The position numbers and the translations under genes were made by a program. Of a DNA stretch of 64,000 nt, positions 1 to 8,832 are shown one piece after another; within the stretch, counting starts at the first letter, position 1; each line of letters opens with the position of its first letter. The stretch is from Afifella sp. IM 167. Its GTDB lineage: Bacteria; Pseudomonadota; Alphaproteobacteria; Rhizobiales; Afifellaceae. Under the pieces are notes generated by a model. It saw only the letters and a list, made by a program, of their open reading frames with translations, was not told the DNA's origin and searched no databases. The stretch covers positions 434,001 to 498,000 of the forward strand of contig NZ_NSLC01000002.1 in assembly GCF_020144925.1 (NCBI RefSeq), in the 5' to 3' direction.

Positions 1-283
1 CGCACGCGAAGATCTCGCCGAAGGTCGCGGCCGGCGGGTAGCGCCGCAGGATCGGCTCCCGGATGCGCTGCACCCGGCCACCTTCCTGGTCGATGAGGAT
101 CGCAAGGGACGGATCGTCGAGCGCTTCGCGGATATCCGCGCACAGGCGCCGGATCTGCTCCGCCTCGGCGATGTTCCGGCCGAACAGAATGACGCCCCAG
201 GGCCGCTCGGCCTTGAGGAAGGCGCGCTCCTCGGGCAGGAGCACCGTGCCGGCGAGGCCGCAGATGAAGGCCTTTGCCGGCAT
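1..283 (-). CDS. nagZ: Beta-N-acetylhexosaminidase NagZ, N-terminal part (cut by window edge)
   Basis: Glycoside hydrolase family 3 enzyme that removes N-acetylglucosamine from anhydro-muropeptides during cytoplasmic peptidoglycan recycling. Only the first 94 residues lie in the window. The N-terminus (MPAKAFICGLAG) and the family signature DQEGGRVQR at residues 65-73 are visible; the catalytic Asp/His region lies beyond the edge. The start is the ATG at 283, 30 bases downstream of the SPOR gene's stop and on the same strand. The order SPOR protein then nagZ is usual in rhizobia, where scpA and scpB tend to follow. The assignment is firm despite truncation. Confidence 0.9.
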   Translation of the reverse strand, partial: MPAKAFICGLAGTVLLPEERAFLKAERPWGVILFGRNIAEAEQIRRLCADIREALDDPSLAILIDQEGGRVQRIREPILRRYPPAATFGEIFAC

Positions 284-312
284 TCAGGTCCTGGCGAAAG
301 TCGCGGCGCGGC

Positions 313-2358
313 TCAGCGCGTCACGAAGCACGAGCCGCCGGCGCTTTTCAGGTTCTCGCAAAGGGAGATGGCCGCATTGCGGTCGGCCATCGGCCCGATC
401 TGCACCCGGTAGAAAACGCCTTTGTCGCCAAGATCGGCCTCGCGCACCAGCGGCTCCTGATTGGCAAGCAGGGAGGGGAAGCGCCGCTGCAGGCTGGAAA
501 AGGCCGAACGCGCCTGATCGGCGGTACGCTGCGAGCTCACCTGAACCTTCCAGCCCGAAGGATCGGCCGTCGTAACGGCCGGCTGGGCGGGCGCCGCGGC
601 GGGCTGCGGCGCTGCCATCTGCGGCTGCGTCGCGGCGGTCGGCGCGGCAGCCGTCGTCGTGGTGGTTGGAGCCGGCGCGCTCATCGCGGGCGGCGTGGGC
701 CGAGGTGCGGGAAGGCTTGCGACCTGCGTCGTCTCGGACGGCGTCGGCGCCATCAGCTCATTGCCGGTCTGAACCGGCGCCGGGCTGGAGCCGAGCGTGT
801 TGCCGGATTCCACCGCCGCGTCGGAGCCGACGCGCACGCTCTGCACGCGAACGGGCTGCGGTTCGTCCGCGGGCGCCGGACCGGCGATTTCCGTCGGCTC
901 GGAAGACGCGGCCGCGGCCGGCTGCTCTGAATTCTGAACGATGGTGCCGTCCGGGCGAACGATGACGGTGCGCACCTTCTTCGGCCCGATCGGAGTCACT
1001 TCCGGGCCGAGTTCGGGTTGCTGCGCGTCGTCGGAGATGCGCGCGGAGATCTTGCCGTCATCCTCGCCGCCCTGCGCATTCGGCAGGACGATGCGCGCGA
1101 TTTCCCGCGGCTCTTCATTGCGGTCGACGAGCTGTTCGTCCGTGTTGCTCTCGCGGCCCGAGACGCGGTCGAACACGGCCTGGCCGACCTGGTCGCCCTC
1201 GCTGTCTCCGGCATTCTCGACCGCCACCTTGACCGGCTCGCCATCGGCGCTGATCACCGGCACGGAGCCGGGCTCGCCGTTTTCCTGGCCTCCGAGCATG
1301 GCAAACACGCCGCCACCGATGACGACGACGCCGAGAACGCCCGCAAGCGCCATCAGTCCCTTGCGTTTGCCCTTCTTGTGCGGCCGCTCCTCGGCTGCGA
1401 GCCCATCGAAGCCATCGCCGTCGGCATCTGCCGGAGTCACCAGCGCTTCGTCGGTCAGGAACGGGAATTCGGCGCCAAGAGCCTCGGCCTCCCGGCGCTC
1501 GTCGTCTTGCTCGTCGAAATCAGGATCGGCGGCTTCGAAATAGGGCTCGCGCTCCGGCTCATAGGCAGCTTCCTCGCCCTCGTAGGGTGAGGCCTCATAA
1601 GCCTCGGGCTCATAGGCGCCCGGCTCATAGGCGTCCGCCTCGCGATCATAGGCTTCCGCCTGGTAGGTCTCTTCTTCGTATGCGGTCTCGTATTCCGTCG
1701 GGGGCACCGCGGGGGCTTGCGGCTGTCTCTGGCCGTGCCAGTCGACATTCTCGTTGCCGAGGCCGCCGCCCAGCAGCGCCTCGAAATCATCCCCGCTCTG
1801 CCGCCCGTAGCGGCTGCTCACCCGCGGCTCGGGGGCCGGCTGGCGCGAGGTGGAATAGCCGGCGTCACGCTCCAGCTCGTCGGCGAGCGCGGCCAGGATG
1901 TCGGCGTCCTGTGGGTCGTAGGTGGCGGACGGTGCCGCCTCGGGCTCCGGCTCGACCGGCGGAATGACATGCCGCTCTTCGGGCTGCCAGGAGACGAAGC
2001 GCGGCTCCTCGGGCGCCGGCCGCGGCTCCTCGCGCTGTTCAGGTCGCGCGCCGAAATGGGATGCGCGCTCTTCGGTCCGGCCGGTAGGCTCCCTGCCCGT
2101 TTCGGCGGGCTCCTCGCGGTTCGTCTGCTCGAATTCGCGCATCAGCTCCGCTTCGAGCTCGGAGGAAAAGGCGTCGAAGCCCGGTTCCCGCCGCTCCTGC
2201 GCGGTGGGCTCCCTGCCCCTCGATGACGGGCTGAAATAGTCTCCGTCCTCGCTGACGATGCGGGCGAGTTCAACGAGGGGATCGTCTTCGTCGTGTTCGC
2301 CGGGCCCGTAAACCTGGTCCGAGCTTCCTCCGGAAGACTTCGGGCGATTATCCGCCAT
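313..2358 (-). CDS. SPOR-domain inner-membrane protein with acidic Tyr/Glu-rich cytoplasmic region
   Basis: Probable divisome-associated protein: SPOR domains bind denuded glycan strands at the septum. The 681-residue product has a long acidic, low-complexity N-terminal part. Residues about 222-273 are a run of degenerate repeats of the form EAYE/GAYEPE. One transmembrane helix lies at about 333-355 after a basic KKGKRKG stretch. A Pro/Ala/Thr-rich periplasmic linker follows, then a C-terminal SPOR domain (about 600-681, beginning GWKVQVSSQRTADQA). The topology is cytoplasmic N-terminus, periplasmic SPOR. It lies between argS and nagZ on the same strand, as in other Rhizobiales. Partners of the acidic domain are unknown. 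Confidence 0.85.
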   Translation of the reverse strand: MADNRPKSSGGSSDQVYGPGEHDEDDPLVELARIVSEDGDYFSPSSRGREPTAQERREPGFDAFSSELEAELMREFEQTNREEPAETGREPTGRTEERASHFGARPEQREEPRPAPEEPRFVSWQPEERHVIPPVEPEPEAAPSATYDPQDADILAALADELERDAGYSTSRQPAPEPRVSSRYGRQSGDDFEALLGGGLGNENVDWHGQRQPQAPAVPPTEYETAYEEETYQAEAYDREADAYEPGAYEPEAYEASPYEGEEAAYEPEREPYFEAADPDFDEQDDERREAEALGAEFPFLTDEALVTPADADGDGFDGLAAEERPHKKGKRKGLMALAGVLGVVVIGGGVFAMLGGQENGEPGSVPVISADGEPVKVAVENAGDSEGDQVGQAVFDRVSGRESNTDEQLVDRNEEPREIARIVLPNAQGGEDDGKISARISDDAQQPELGPEVTPIGPKKVRTVIVRPDGTIVQNSEQPAAAASSEPTEIAGPAPADEPQPVRVQSVRVGSDAAVESGNTLGSSPAPVQTGNELMAPTPSETTQVASLPAPRPTPPAMSAPAPTTTTTAAAPTAATQPQMAAPQPAAAPAQPAVTTADPSGWKVQVSSQRTADQARSAFSSLQRRFPSLLANQEPLVREADLGDKGVFYRVQIGPMADRNAAISLCENLKSAGGSCFVTR

Positions 2359-2405
2359 CGAGCAAACCTTACGCGTTGTTGCGGTAACGTCGCGCCCCGC
2401 CGGAT

Positions 2406-4172
2406 TTAGCGCATCTCCTCGGGTGCTTCGACCCCGAGAACGGCGAGGCCGGCCCGGATCACCATTCCAACGGCAGTCACGAGTGCGAGCCGGGCATATG
2501 ACGTTTCTACATCATCAGGCTTAATGAAGCGTAATTGCGGCGCTTCCTTGCCTTTGTTCCAGTGAACGTGGAAGGCGCTGGCCAGATCGTAGAGGTAATA
2601 GGCGACCCGATGCGGCTCCCTGCTCTGTGCCGCCGCCCGCAGCAGACGGGGCCAGTCGCACAGAAGCTTGACCAGCTGAAGTTCCCCCGGATCTGAGAGC
2701 CTTGAAAGGTCGGCGGCCGCCAGCGACGCGGCATCTCCGGCAAGATCGGGGAGTTCCTCGCCGAACTGCCGCCGCACCGAAGCCGTGCGTGCATGCGCGT
2801 ACTGCACATAGAAAACCGGATTGTCTTTCGACTGTTCCGTCACGACCTTGAAGTCGAAGTCGAGCGGCGCGTCGGCCTTGCGCGTCAGCATCATGAAGCG
2901 CACGGCGTCGCGTCCGACCTCCTCCACGACCTCCTGCAGCGTGACGAGGTCGCCTGCACGCTTCGACATGCGCACGGGCTCGCCGCCACGGAACAGGCGC
3001 ACGAGCTGGGAGAGTTGCACTTCCAGCGCCGCGTTTCCTTCCGACACGGCCTTCACTGCCGCCGTCATGCGCTTGACGTAGCCGCCGTGGTCGGCGCCCC
3101 ACACATCGATCATGTGGTTGAAGCCGCGCGCGTATTTGTCGAAATGGTAGGCAATGTCGGAGGCGAAGTAGGTGTAGCCGCCATCCGCCTTCTTCAGCGC
3201 CCGGTCGACATCGTCGCCGAACTGGGTCGCCCGGAAGAGGAGCTGCTCGCGCTCGTCCCAGGCCTCGTCGTCGCCCTCCTGCCCCTTGGGCGGCGGCAGC
3301 GTGCCCCAGTAGACGAGATCGCGCTCTTCCAGCCAGGCGATGAACTCCGCCACCCGGTCGCGCCCGTTCGCCGTCAGCGAACGCTCGGAAAAGAAGACGT
3401 CGTGGCGGATGTCGAGGCTGGCAAGGTCCTCGCGGATCGCTTCCAGCATGGCCTCAATGGCGAAGGCGCGCACCGTCGGCAGCCACTCGGCCTCGTCCTG
3501 GCTCTTCAGCGCCTCGCCGTATTTTTCCGCCAGCGCCTTGCCGACCGGCACGAGATAGTCGCCCGGGTAAAGCCCCTTCGGTATCTCGTCGACGGCCTCG
3601 CCGAGCGCCTCCAGGTAGCGCAGATAGACCGAGCGGGCGAGCACATCGACCTGCGAGCCGGCATCGTTGATGTAATATTCGCGCGTCACCTTCTCGCCGG
3701 TGGCGGCGAGAAGGTTGGCGATGCCGTCGCCGACGACGGCGCCGCGGCAATGGCCGACATGCAGCGGCCCGGTCGGGTTTGCCGAAACGTATTCGACGTT
3801 CACCGCCTCTCCGCTGTCCGGCACGCTATAGCCGTAGCGATCCCCCGCCTTCAGGATGGCGACCAGCTGGTTCGCCCAGAAGGCCTGCGACAGCCGCAGA
3901 TTGAGAAAGCCCGGCCCGGCGACCTCCGCGCTTTCCACGTCCGCGTCGTGCGCAAGCTCGGCGCCGAGACGGGTCGCGATATCGCGCGGCTTCATGCCGA
4001 GCGGCTTGGCGAGGATGAGCGCGGCGTTGGAGGCAAGGTCGCCATGCGCCGCATCGCGCGGCGGCTCGACCACGATCCGCGCCAGAATGTCGTCGGCAAG
4101 CGAGGCGGCTTCCGGAACGGCCTTGCCGAGGGCGGACCGGATCCGCGCCGCAAAATCATCAAAAAGGGTCAT
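2406..4172 (-). CDS. argS: Arginyl-tRNA synthetase
   Basis: Class I aminoacyl-tRNA synthetase charging tRNA-Arg. At 588 residues it is of normal family length. The N-terminal additional domain is followed by the HIGH-type motif HVGH at 138-141 (context [14 protein letters not shown]) and, further on, VRMSKRAGD in place of canonical KMSKS, a common ArgRS variant. The C-terminus is a DALR-type anticodon-binding helical domain. The ATG at 4172 gives the conserved opening [15 protein letters not shown]. It is separated from the dgt stop by 62 bases and from the SPOR gene by 47, consistent with one transcription unit. Confidence 0.97.
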   Translation of the reverse strand: MTLFDDFAARIRSALGKAVPEAASLADDILARIVVEPPRDAAHGDLASNAALILAKPLGMKPRDIATRLGAELAHDADVESAEVAGPGFLNLRLSQAFWANQLVAILKAGDRYGYSVPDSGEAVNVEYVSANPTGPLHVGHCRGAVVGDGIANLLAATGEKVTREYYINDAGSQVDVLARSVYLRYLEALGEAVDEIPKGLYPGDYLVPVGKALAEKYGEALKSQDEAEWLPTVRAFAIEAMLEAIREDLASLDIRHDVFFSERSLTANGRDRVAEFIAWLEERDLVYWGTLPPPKGQEGDDEAWDEREQLLFRATQFGDDVDRALKKADGGYTYFASDIAYHFDKYARGFNHMIDVWGADHGGYVKRMTAAVKAVSEGNAALEVQLSQLVRLFRGGEPVRMSKRAGDLVTLQEVVEEVGRDAVRFMMLTRKADAPLDFDFKVVTEQSKDNPVFYVQYAHARTASVRRQFGEELPDLAGDAASLAAADLSRLSDPGELQLVKLLCDWPRLLRAAAQSREPHRVAYYLYDLASAFHVHWNKGKEAPQLRFIKPDDVETSYARLALVTAVGMVIRAGLAVLGVEAPEEMR

Positions 4173-4234
4173 GCGAGATCTTTTCCATCGCCGCGCGAAC
4201 GGCGGGCTTTTCGCCGAAAATGTCGATGCGCGGC

Positions 4235-5434
4235 CTAGCCGAGATCGGGAGTTCGGTCAAACAGGCGGCGATGCTCGGCAAGTGCGTAGCCGTCGGTCAT
4301 GCCGGCGATGTAGTCGCCGACGCGCCGGCAAAGTCGGCGGTCGTCGCCTTCGCCGAGCCCCGTCTGCCACTCGGCCGGCAGAAGCTGCGGCGCCTTCGTG
4401 AAGCGGGCAAAGAGCGAACGGATCACCTCGCCTCCGGCCTCGACGCGCGCCATCACTTCGGGGTGGCGATAGAGCCGGGCAAAGAGGAAGCGTTTCAGCT
4501 CCTTCTCTTTGCTGGCGACCTCCGCCGAAAAGCCGACAAGGAAGGAAGGCGCCGCGGCCACCGCCTCCGGCGTCCCGACCGCTCCGTCCTCCAGTCTCGT
4601 CGCGGTCTCGGCGATCACGTCGAAGATCATCACCGTGATCAGGCGGCGAACCAGCTCGGCGGCCTGTCGCGAGGGCTCGAGGTCGGGATACTCCGCCTCG
4701 ATCGCAGCGAGGATGCCGGCTGTCAGCTCCACCTCGCGAAGGTCGTCCAGCGCCAGAAGCCCCGCGCGCAGGCCGTCGTCGATATCGTGCGCGTCGTAGG
4801 CGATATCGTCGGCGATCGCCGCGACCTGCGCCTCCCCCGGCGGCTGCGCGGTGAGATCGAGCGCGAGCGCCGTGTGCAGCCCGGCGACGACGGCCGGCGG
4901 CTCGTCGTTTCGGTAGGGGCCGTTGTGCTTGATCAGGCCGTCGAGCGTGCCGAGGCTCAGATTGAGTCCGTCGAAGCGCGGGTAGCGGCGCTCCAGCTCG
5001 GTGACGACGCGAATGCTCTGGACGTTGTGATCGAAGCCGCCATGCGCCCCCAGCACCTCGGCGAGCGCCCTTTCGCCGGCATGGCCGAAGGGCGAATGGC
5101 CGAGATCGTGGGCAAGCGCGATCGCCTCCGTCAGGTCCTCGTCGAGACCCAAAGGACGGGCGATGGAACGCGCGACCTGCGCCACTTCCAGCGAGTGCGT
5201 CAGCCGGGTGCGGAAATGGTCTCCCTCCGGGCGCACAAAGACCTGCGTCTTGTGCTTCAGCCGCCGGAAAGCGGTGGAATGCACGATGCGGTCGCGGTCG
5301 CGCTGGAAGGGCGAGCGCAGCGGATCGGCGGCCTCCTCGTGAACGCGCCGCGCACCGGCCTCCAGATCGGCCGCATACGGCGCGCGCCACCGCGCGCCGC
5401 CCCTCAGAAGATGTTCCGGCAGAACCCGCGTCAT
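4235..5434 (-). CDS. dgt: Deoxyguanosinetriphosphate triphosphohydrolase-like HD protein
   Basis: HD-superfamily hydrolase of the dGTPase-like family, expected to cleave dNTPs to nucleoside plus triphosphate. The metal-binding signature is clear: [14 protein letters not shown] supplies the first His and [13 protein letters not shown] the HD pair. The best start is the ATG at 5434, giving [16 protein letters not shown] and 399 residues. A longer frame to 5500 exists, but it would run through the putative erpA promoter. The gene is divergent from erpA. The dgt-argS-SPOR order is conserved in Rhizobiales. Confidence 0.92.
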   Translation of the reverse strand: MTRVLPEHLLRGGARWRAPYAADLEAGARRVHEEAADPLRSPFQRDRDRIVHSTAFRRLKHKTQVFVRPEGDHFRTRLTHSLEVAQVARSIARPLGLDEDLTEAIALAHDLGHSPFGHAGERALAEVLGAHGGFDHNVQSIRVVTELERRYPRFDGLNLSLGTLDGLIKHNGPYRNDEPPAVVAGLHTALALDLTAQPPGEAQVAAIADDIAYDAHDIDDGLRAGLLALDDLREVELTAGILAAIEAEYPDLEPSRQAAELVRRLITVMIFDVIAETATRLEDGAVGTPEAVAAAPSFLVGFSAEVASKEKELKRFLFARLYRHPEVMARVEAGGEVIRSLFARFTKAPQLLPAEWQTGLGEGDDRRLCRRVGDYIAGMTDGYALAEHRRLFDRTPDLG

Positions 5435-5446
5435 CTGTCCGTAGAA

Positions 5447-5475
5447 TTGACTTGTACCCCGGGGCTTCTTAGCTA
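5447..5475 (+). promoter_or_regulatory. Candidate sigma-70-type promoter of the erpA gene
   Basis: TTGACT (5447-5452) and TAGCTA (5470-5475) are separated by exactly 17 bases. This would start transcription near 5482, about 24 bases before the erpA ATG, and it lies in the short divergent gap with dgt. The spacer contains the palindrome CCCCGGGG. Read by eye only; no upstream regulator site was identified. Confidence 0.5.
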
Positions 5476-5505
5476 CCGGTGAGGCACAGGAGCAAGGCAT
5501 TCGCC

Positions 5506-5889
5506 ATGACCGAACACGCGCACACGACGATTGAGGAAAGCGCGGCGCCCGCTGCGGGCGGCGCCCCGGTGGTGCTGACGGAGCGCGCGGCCAGACGCGT
5601 CGCCAAGATCCTGAGTGCCGAGCCGGCAGGCACCGCGCTCCGCATTGCCGTCGAGGGCGGCGGCTGCTCCGGCTTCCAGTACCGCTACGATCTCGTCCAG
5701 GAAGAGCCGGCGGCGGACGACCTCGTCCTTGCCCGCGACGGCGCGACGGTGCTCATCGATCCGATTTCCATTCCCTTCCTCGACGGAGCCGAGATCGATT
5801 TCGTCGACGATCTGATGGGCCAGTCCTTCCAGATCCGGAACCCGAACGCCACGTCGTCCTGCGGCTGCGGCACCAGTTTCGCCCTCTGA
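5506..5889 (+). CDS. erpA: A-type iron-sulfur cluster carrier (HesB/IscA/ErpA family)
   Basis: Small Fe-S insertion protein that passes clusters to apo-enzymes. The 127-residue product shows the three invariant cysteines of the family: Cys54 in EGGGCSGFQYRY, and Cys119 and Cys121 in SSCGCGTSF at the C-terminus. The ATG at 5506 is chosen because it follows an AGGAGCAAGG stretch and gives an N-terminus of usual length; an upstream ATG at 5479 would add an unrelated peptide. Acidic linker residues at 10-20 are variable in the family. It is divergent from dgt and followed by xthA after 46 bases. Confidence 0.93.
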   Translation: MTEHAHTTIEESAAPAAGGAPVVLTERAARRVAKILSAEPAGTALRIAVEGGGCSGFQYRYDLVQEEPAADDLVLARDGATVLIDPISIPFLDGAEIDFVDDLMGQSFQIRNPNATSSCGCGTSFAL

Positions 5890-5935
5890 CGATGTCGGCC
5901 TCGAAAATGAATCCGGCCGCTGCCGGCGCGCCGGC

Positions 5936-6724
5936 ATGCTGAAGGTCGCCACCTGGAACATCAATGGCGTCAAGGCGCGGCTCGATGCGCTGACCGCCTG
6001 GCTGTCGGAGGCCTCTCCCGACATTGTCTGCCTCCAGGAGATCAAGTCGGTCGACGAGGCCTTTCCGCGCGAACCGATCGAGGCGCTCGGCTACAATCTC
6101 CAGACCCACGGACAGAAGGGCTTCAACGGCGTCGCCATCCTGTCGAAGCGGCCGCTGGAAGATGTGACGCCCCGCCTCGCCGGTGACGATTCGGACGAGC
6201 AGGCGCGTTTCCTGGAAGCGGTGGTGTCAACGAAGTCAGGCGTCCTGCGCGTCGCCTCCGCCTATATGCCGAACGGCAATCCGCTCGGCGGCGAGAAATT
6301 CGCCTACAAGCTCGCCTGGATGGAGCGGCTTCGCCTCTGGGTCGACGAGCGCATGGAACTCGAAGAGCCCTTCCTGCTGGCGGGCGACTACAACATCATC
6401 CCCGAGCCGGAGGATGCGCGCCATCCCGAGCGCTGGACGGACGATGCCCTCTTCCAGCCCGAAGTCAGACGCGCATGGCGCGAGCTTCTCGCGACGGGTC
6501 TGACCGACGCCATTCGGTCCGTCAGCGACGATCCGGGCCTCTACACCTTCTGGGACTATCAGGCCGGCGCCTGGCAGAAAAACAACGGCATCCGCATCGA
6601 CCATGTGCTGATGTCGCCGGAAGCGGCGGATCGCTTCGCGGGCGCGGGCATCGACAAGCATGTCCGCGCCTGGGAAAAGCCCTCCGACCACGTTCCGGTC
6701 TGGGTCGCCCTCGACCTCGACTGA
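5936..6724 (+). CDS. xthA: Exodeoxyribonuclease III (AP endonuclease)
   Basis: Base-excision-repair nuclease acting on abasic sites and 3'-blocked ends. The 262-residue protein has the full endonuclease/exonuclease/phosphatase fold motifs: WNINGVKARL near the N-terminus, QEIKS (metal-binding Glu), YMPNGNP, AGDYNI, RIDHVL and the C-terminal catalytic SDHVPVW. Length and motif spacing are those of the xthA family. It lies 46 bases behind erpA on the same strand and converges on the sco1-type gene, whose stop is 8 bases away. Confidence 0.96.
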   Translation: MLKVATWNINGVKARLDALTAWLSEASPDIVCLQEIKSVDEAFPREPIEALGYNLQTHGQKGFNGVAILSKRPLEDVTPRLAGDDSDEQARFLEAVVSTKSGVLRVASAYMPNGNPLGGEKFAYKLAWMERLRLWVDERMELEEPFLLAGDYNIIPEPEDARHPERWTDDALFQPEVRRAWRELLATGLTDAIRSVSDDPGLYTFWDYQAGAWQKNNGIRIDHVLMSPEAADRFAGAGIDKHVRAWEKPSDHVPVWVALDLD

Positions 6725-6731
6725 GCCGGCC

Positions 6732-7340
6732 TCACGCCTTGTCGGCGAGATTCTCCAGCTTCTTCAGCATCGTATCGGCATCCTCGCCATAGGCGAGCGT
6801 GCCGACGAACTTGCCGTCCTTGTCCATGAGGAAGACTGAGGCCGTGTGGTCGATGGTGTAGCCGTCGTCGGTCGGCACGCGCCGGTAGTAGATCTTGTAG
6901 GCCTTGGCGACCTGCTCGATCTGCTCCTCCGTGCCCGACAGGCCTCGGATGCGCGCGTCGAAAGCGGAGGTGTAACGCTTCAGATCCGCCGGCTTGTCAC
7001 GCTCCCAGTCGACCGAGACGAAGACGAAGTTCAGCTTGTCGGCCTCCGTGCCGAGCCGCTCTATCAGCCCGGTCAGCTCGTAGAGCGTCGTCGGACACAC
7101 GTCCGGGCAATAGGTGAAGCCGAAATAGACCACCGTCGGCTTGCCGAGGAGATCGGCCTCCGTGACCGTCTTGCCGTCCTCGTCCGTCAGCGTGAAGGGA
7201 CCGCCGATATCGGCGATCCCCATCTGCTGGCGCAACCCCTCCGGCGCTCCGGGCTGGAGCAGGGCAAAGCCCACGGCTCCCGCCGCCCCGATCGCAACCC
7301 CAAGCGCGGCGGCAATGCCGATGACGCGAAGGCGGCTCAC
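6732..7340 (-). CDS. SCO1/SenC-family copper chaperone
   Basis: Thioredoxin-fold, membrane-anchored protein that assists CuA-site assembly of cytochrome c oxidase. The 202-residue sequence has an N-terminal hydrophobic anchor (about 5-28), the copper-binding motif CPDVCP (Cys78, Cys82) and the distal His165 in YTIDHTASVF, the complete Sco ligand set. Its ATG overlaps the stop of the PCu(A)C gene by 4 bases, so the two are translationally coupled. This supports a shared role in periplasmic copper delivery. Confidence 0.93.
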   Translation of the reverse strand: MSRLRVIGIAAALGVAIGAAGAVGFALLQPGAPEGLRQQMGIADIGGPFTLTDEDGKTVTEADLLGKPTVVYFGFTYCPDVCPTTLYELTGLIERLGTEADKLNFVFVSVDWERDKPADLKRYTSAFDARIRGLSGTEEQIEQVAKAYKIYYRRVPTDDGYTIDHTASVFLMDKDGKFVGTLAYGEDADTMLKKLENLADKA

Positions 7341-7870
7341 TTCGTGTCTCCCCCGGCCTCCATGCCCTCGCCGGAGCCGTCCATCTTCATTTTCATGTGG
7401 GTAGAGGCCCCATCGGGACCGGGCGCGCCGACCGGAGCGACGACCATTTCCACATCGAGCGGCCCGGCCTTCTCAAAGGTCAAGGTCACCGGAACCGGAG
7501 CGCCTTGCGCGATGGGGCCGGAGAGATCGAGGAACATGACGTGCAGGCTGCCGGGCTTGAGTTCGACCGTCTCGCCGGCGGGGACGGGGATACCGTCCTT
7601 CATCTGCCGCATCTTCATCACGCCGCCGGTCATGTCCATCGTGTGAAGCTCGGCCCGCCCGGCAATCGGAGAGGCGGCGGAGACGAGGCGATCGTCTTCA
7701 TCGCCCGTATTGGTGATCTTGAGGAATCCGCCACCGGCCGAGGCCGAGGGCGGCGTCGCACGCGTCCAGGGCGTGTCGATCTCGATCTTGCCGACGCTGT
7801 AATCGGCGGCAAGGGCGGGGGTGGCGGCGGCGATCAGCGCGGCCGCGAGGACTTTCGAAAAAATACGCAT
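7337..7870 (-). CDS. Periplasmic copper chaperone PCu(A)C with Met-rich tail
   Basis: 177-residue secreted protein of the PCu(A)C family, which hands Cu(I) to the oxidase CuA site together with Sco. The signal peptide spans about residues 1-22 (MRIFSKVLAAALIAAATPALA). Family copper ligands are seen at His76, Met87, His110 and Met112 (HTMDMTGG...MKM and LHVMFLD). The C-terminus adds a Met/His-containing tail (STHMKMKMDGSGEGM) that may bind further copper. It overlaps sco by 4 bases and sits 62 bases behind a DUF2946-type gene. Confidence 0.92.
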   Translation of the reverse strand: MRIFSKVLAAALIAAATPALAADYSVGKIEIDTPWTRATPPSASAGGGFLKITNTGDEDDRLVSAASPIAGRAELHTMDMTGGVMKMRQMKDGIPVPAGETVELKPGSLHVMFLDLSGPIAQGAPVPVTLTFEKAGPLDVEMVVAPVGAPGPDGASTHMKMKMDGSGEGMEAGGDTK

Positions 7871-7932
7871 GTCGTTTCTCCAATGAGCATGTCTTGAGGC
7901 CCGCTGCGCAAGCGGCGGGCGAGTTGAGAGCG

Positions 7933-8343
7933 TCAGAGGAGAATGGAGGGCGGCCCGGTCGCGTCGGCCGCAAGACCGAGCGAGGCCGGCATGGCCGGCG
8001 TGACGATTCGCTGCGCCGCACTCCGTGTCCGCGACATCGACGGCACATCGAAGGACGGACTGTGCGGCGCCAGCGCTGCGCCGACCGCGCAGGCGGCCTG
8101 GCAGAGCGCATCGCAGCAGGAGCGATCAGCCCCGATGGGAAGCCGGGAGCGTCCGGCATCTGCCTCGTCGGCCTGCACCCGATGCTGCGAGCAGAGGATG
8201 AAATCGGGCACCGGCGCGCCGTTCGCCATGGCGCCATGTGCCGTGGCAACGACGATGCCCTGAAAGAGAAGCGTGTAGACAACGATCGCCGCGACGAGCC
8301 CGCCGGAAAGCCGATCTGCCTGGAGACGCCGGAAGAAGCGCAT
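7933..8343 (-). CDS. DUF2946-like exported cysteine-containing protein
   Basis: 136-residue protein with one hydrophobic segment near the N-terminus (LSGGLVAAIVVYTLLFQGIVV) followed by a Cys/His-containing stretch (ILCSQHR, then SCCDALCQAACAVG). Such proteins are often encoded next to PCu(A)C and Sco in proteobacteria, and context suggests a copper-related role, but no activity is established. The ATG at 8343 gives MRFFRRLQADRL. A GTG at 8376 would add 11 residues, and neither has a decisive ribosome binding site. The family name is assigned from pattern, not from a search. Confidence 0.68.
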   Translation of the reverse strand: MRFFRRLQADRLSGGLVAAIVVYTLLFQGIVVATAHGAMANGAPVPDFILCSQHRVQADEADAGRSRLPIGADRSCCDALCQAACAVGAALAPHSPSFDVPSMSRTRSAAQRIVTPAMPASLGLAADATGPPSILL

Positions 8344-8480
8344 AGCCTGCTTTTCGGCTCGCCCGGACGAAAACACAAGATGGAAAACGTGATCTTTGAG
8401 GTCAGGGTTTGCGGGCGCGCCAGCGACCCCTCACCGAACCGCCGGATACCGGCTCGCCACAATTCGTGCTATGGTGAGAC

Positions 8481-8783
8481 ATGGTGACACGGCAACGCCT
8501 CGTACTCGCCCTTGGCCTGTCTGCAGCTTCCCTTCTCGCGGCGGAGGCGGCGCATGCCGGCAGCGACTGCACCTGTCGCGCGAAAGGCGGCGTCACCGCC
8601 CGCGAGGGCGATACCATCTGCATCGCAACGCCCAACGGCCAGCAGATGGCCCGCTGCGAGAAGGTGCTCAACAACACCTCGTGGAAGTTTTTGAACACCC
8701 CCTGCCCCTCGGCGTCGAACGGTTCGCCGGCCACCTGGCCGCACCCGGTACAAAGCGCCCGCCTGAACCTCGACCCGCGATAA
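8481..8783 (+). CDS. Small secreted protein of unknown function
   Basis: 100-residue protein with a clear signal peptide (VTRQRLVLALGLSAASLLAAEAAHA, cleavage near 26). The short mature part has four cysteines (CTC, IC, RC, PC), suggesting a periplasmic disulfide-bonded fold. The sequence includes NNTSWKFLNTPCPSA. It is not recognised beyond resembling small conserved exported proteins of Rhizobiales. It stands alone on the plus strand between two minus-strand units and ends 50 bases before the convergent exoR stop. Confidence 0.68.
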   Translation: MVTRQRLVLALGLSAASLLAAEAAHAGSDCTCRAKGGVTAREGDTICIATPNGQQMARCEKVLNNTSWKFLNTPCPSASNGSPATWPHPVQSARLNLDPR

Positions 8784-8832
8784 AGGCCCTTCCTTCGCCC
8801 GGAAGCGCCGCAGAACCGGGAAGGCTTGAGGC

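Noticed and set aside
2793-4238. Long plus-strand open frame opposite argS
   Set aside because: It mirrors argS on the other strand with no start context, family motif or spacing that would support a gene; a common by-product of high-GC coding.
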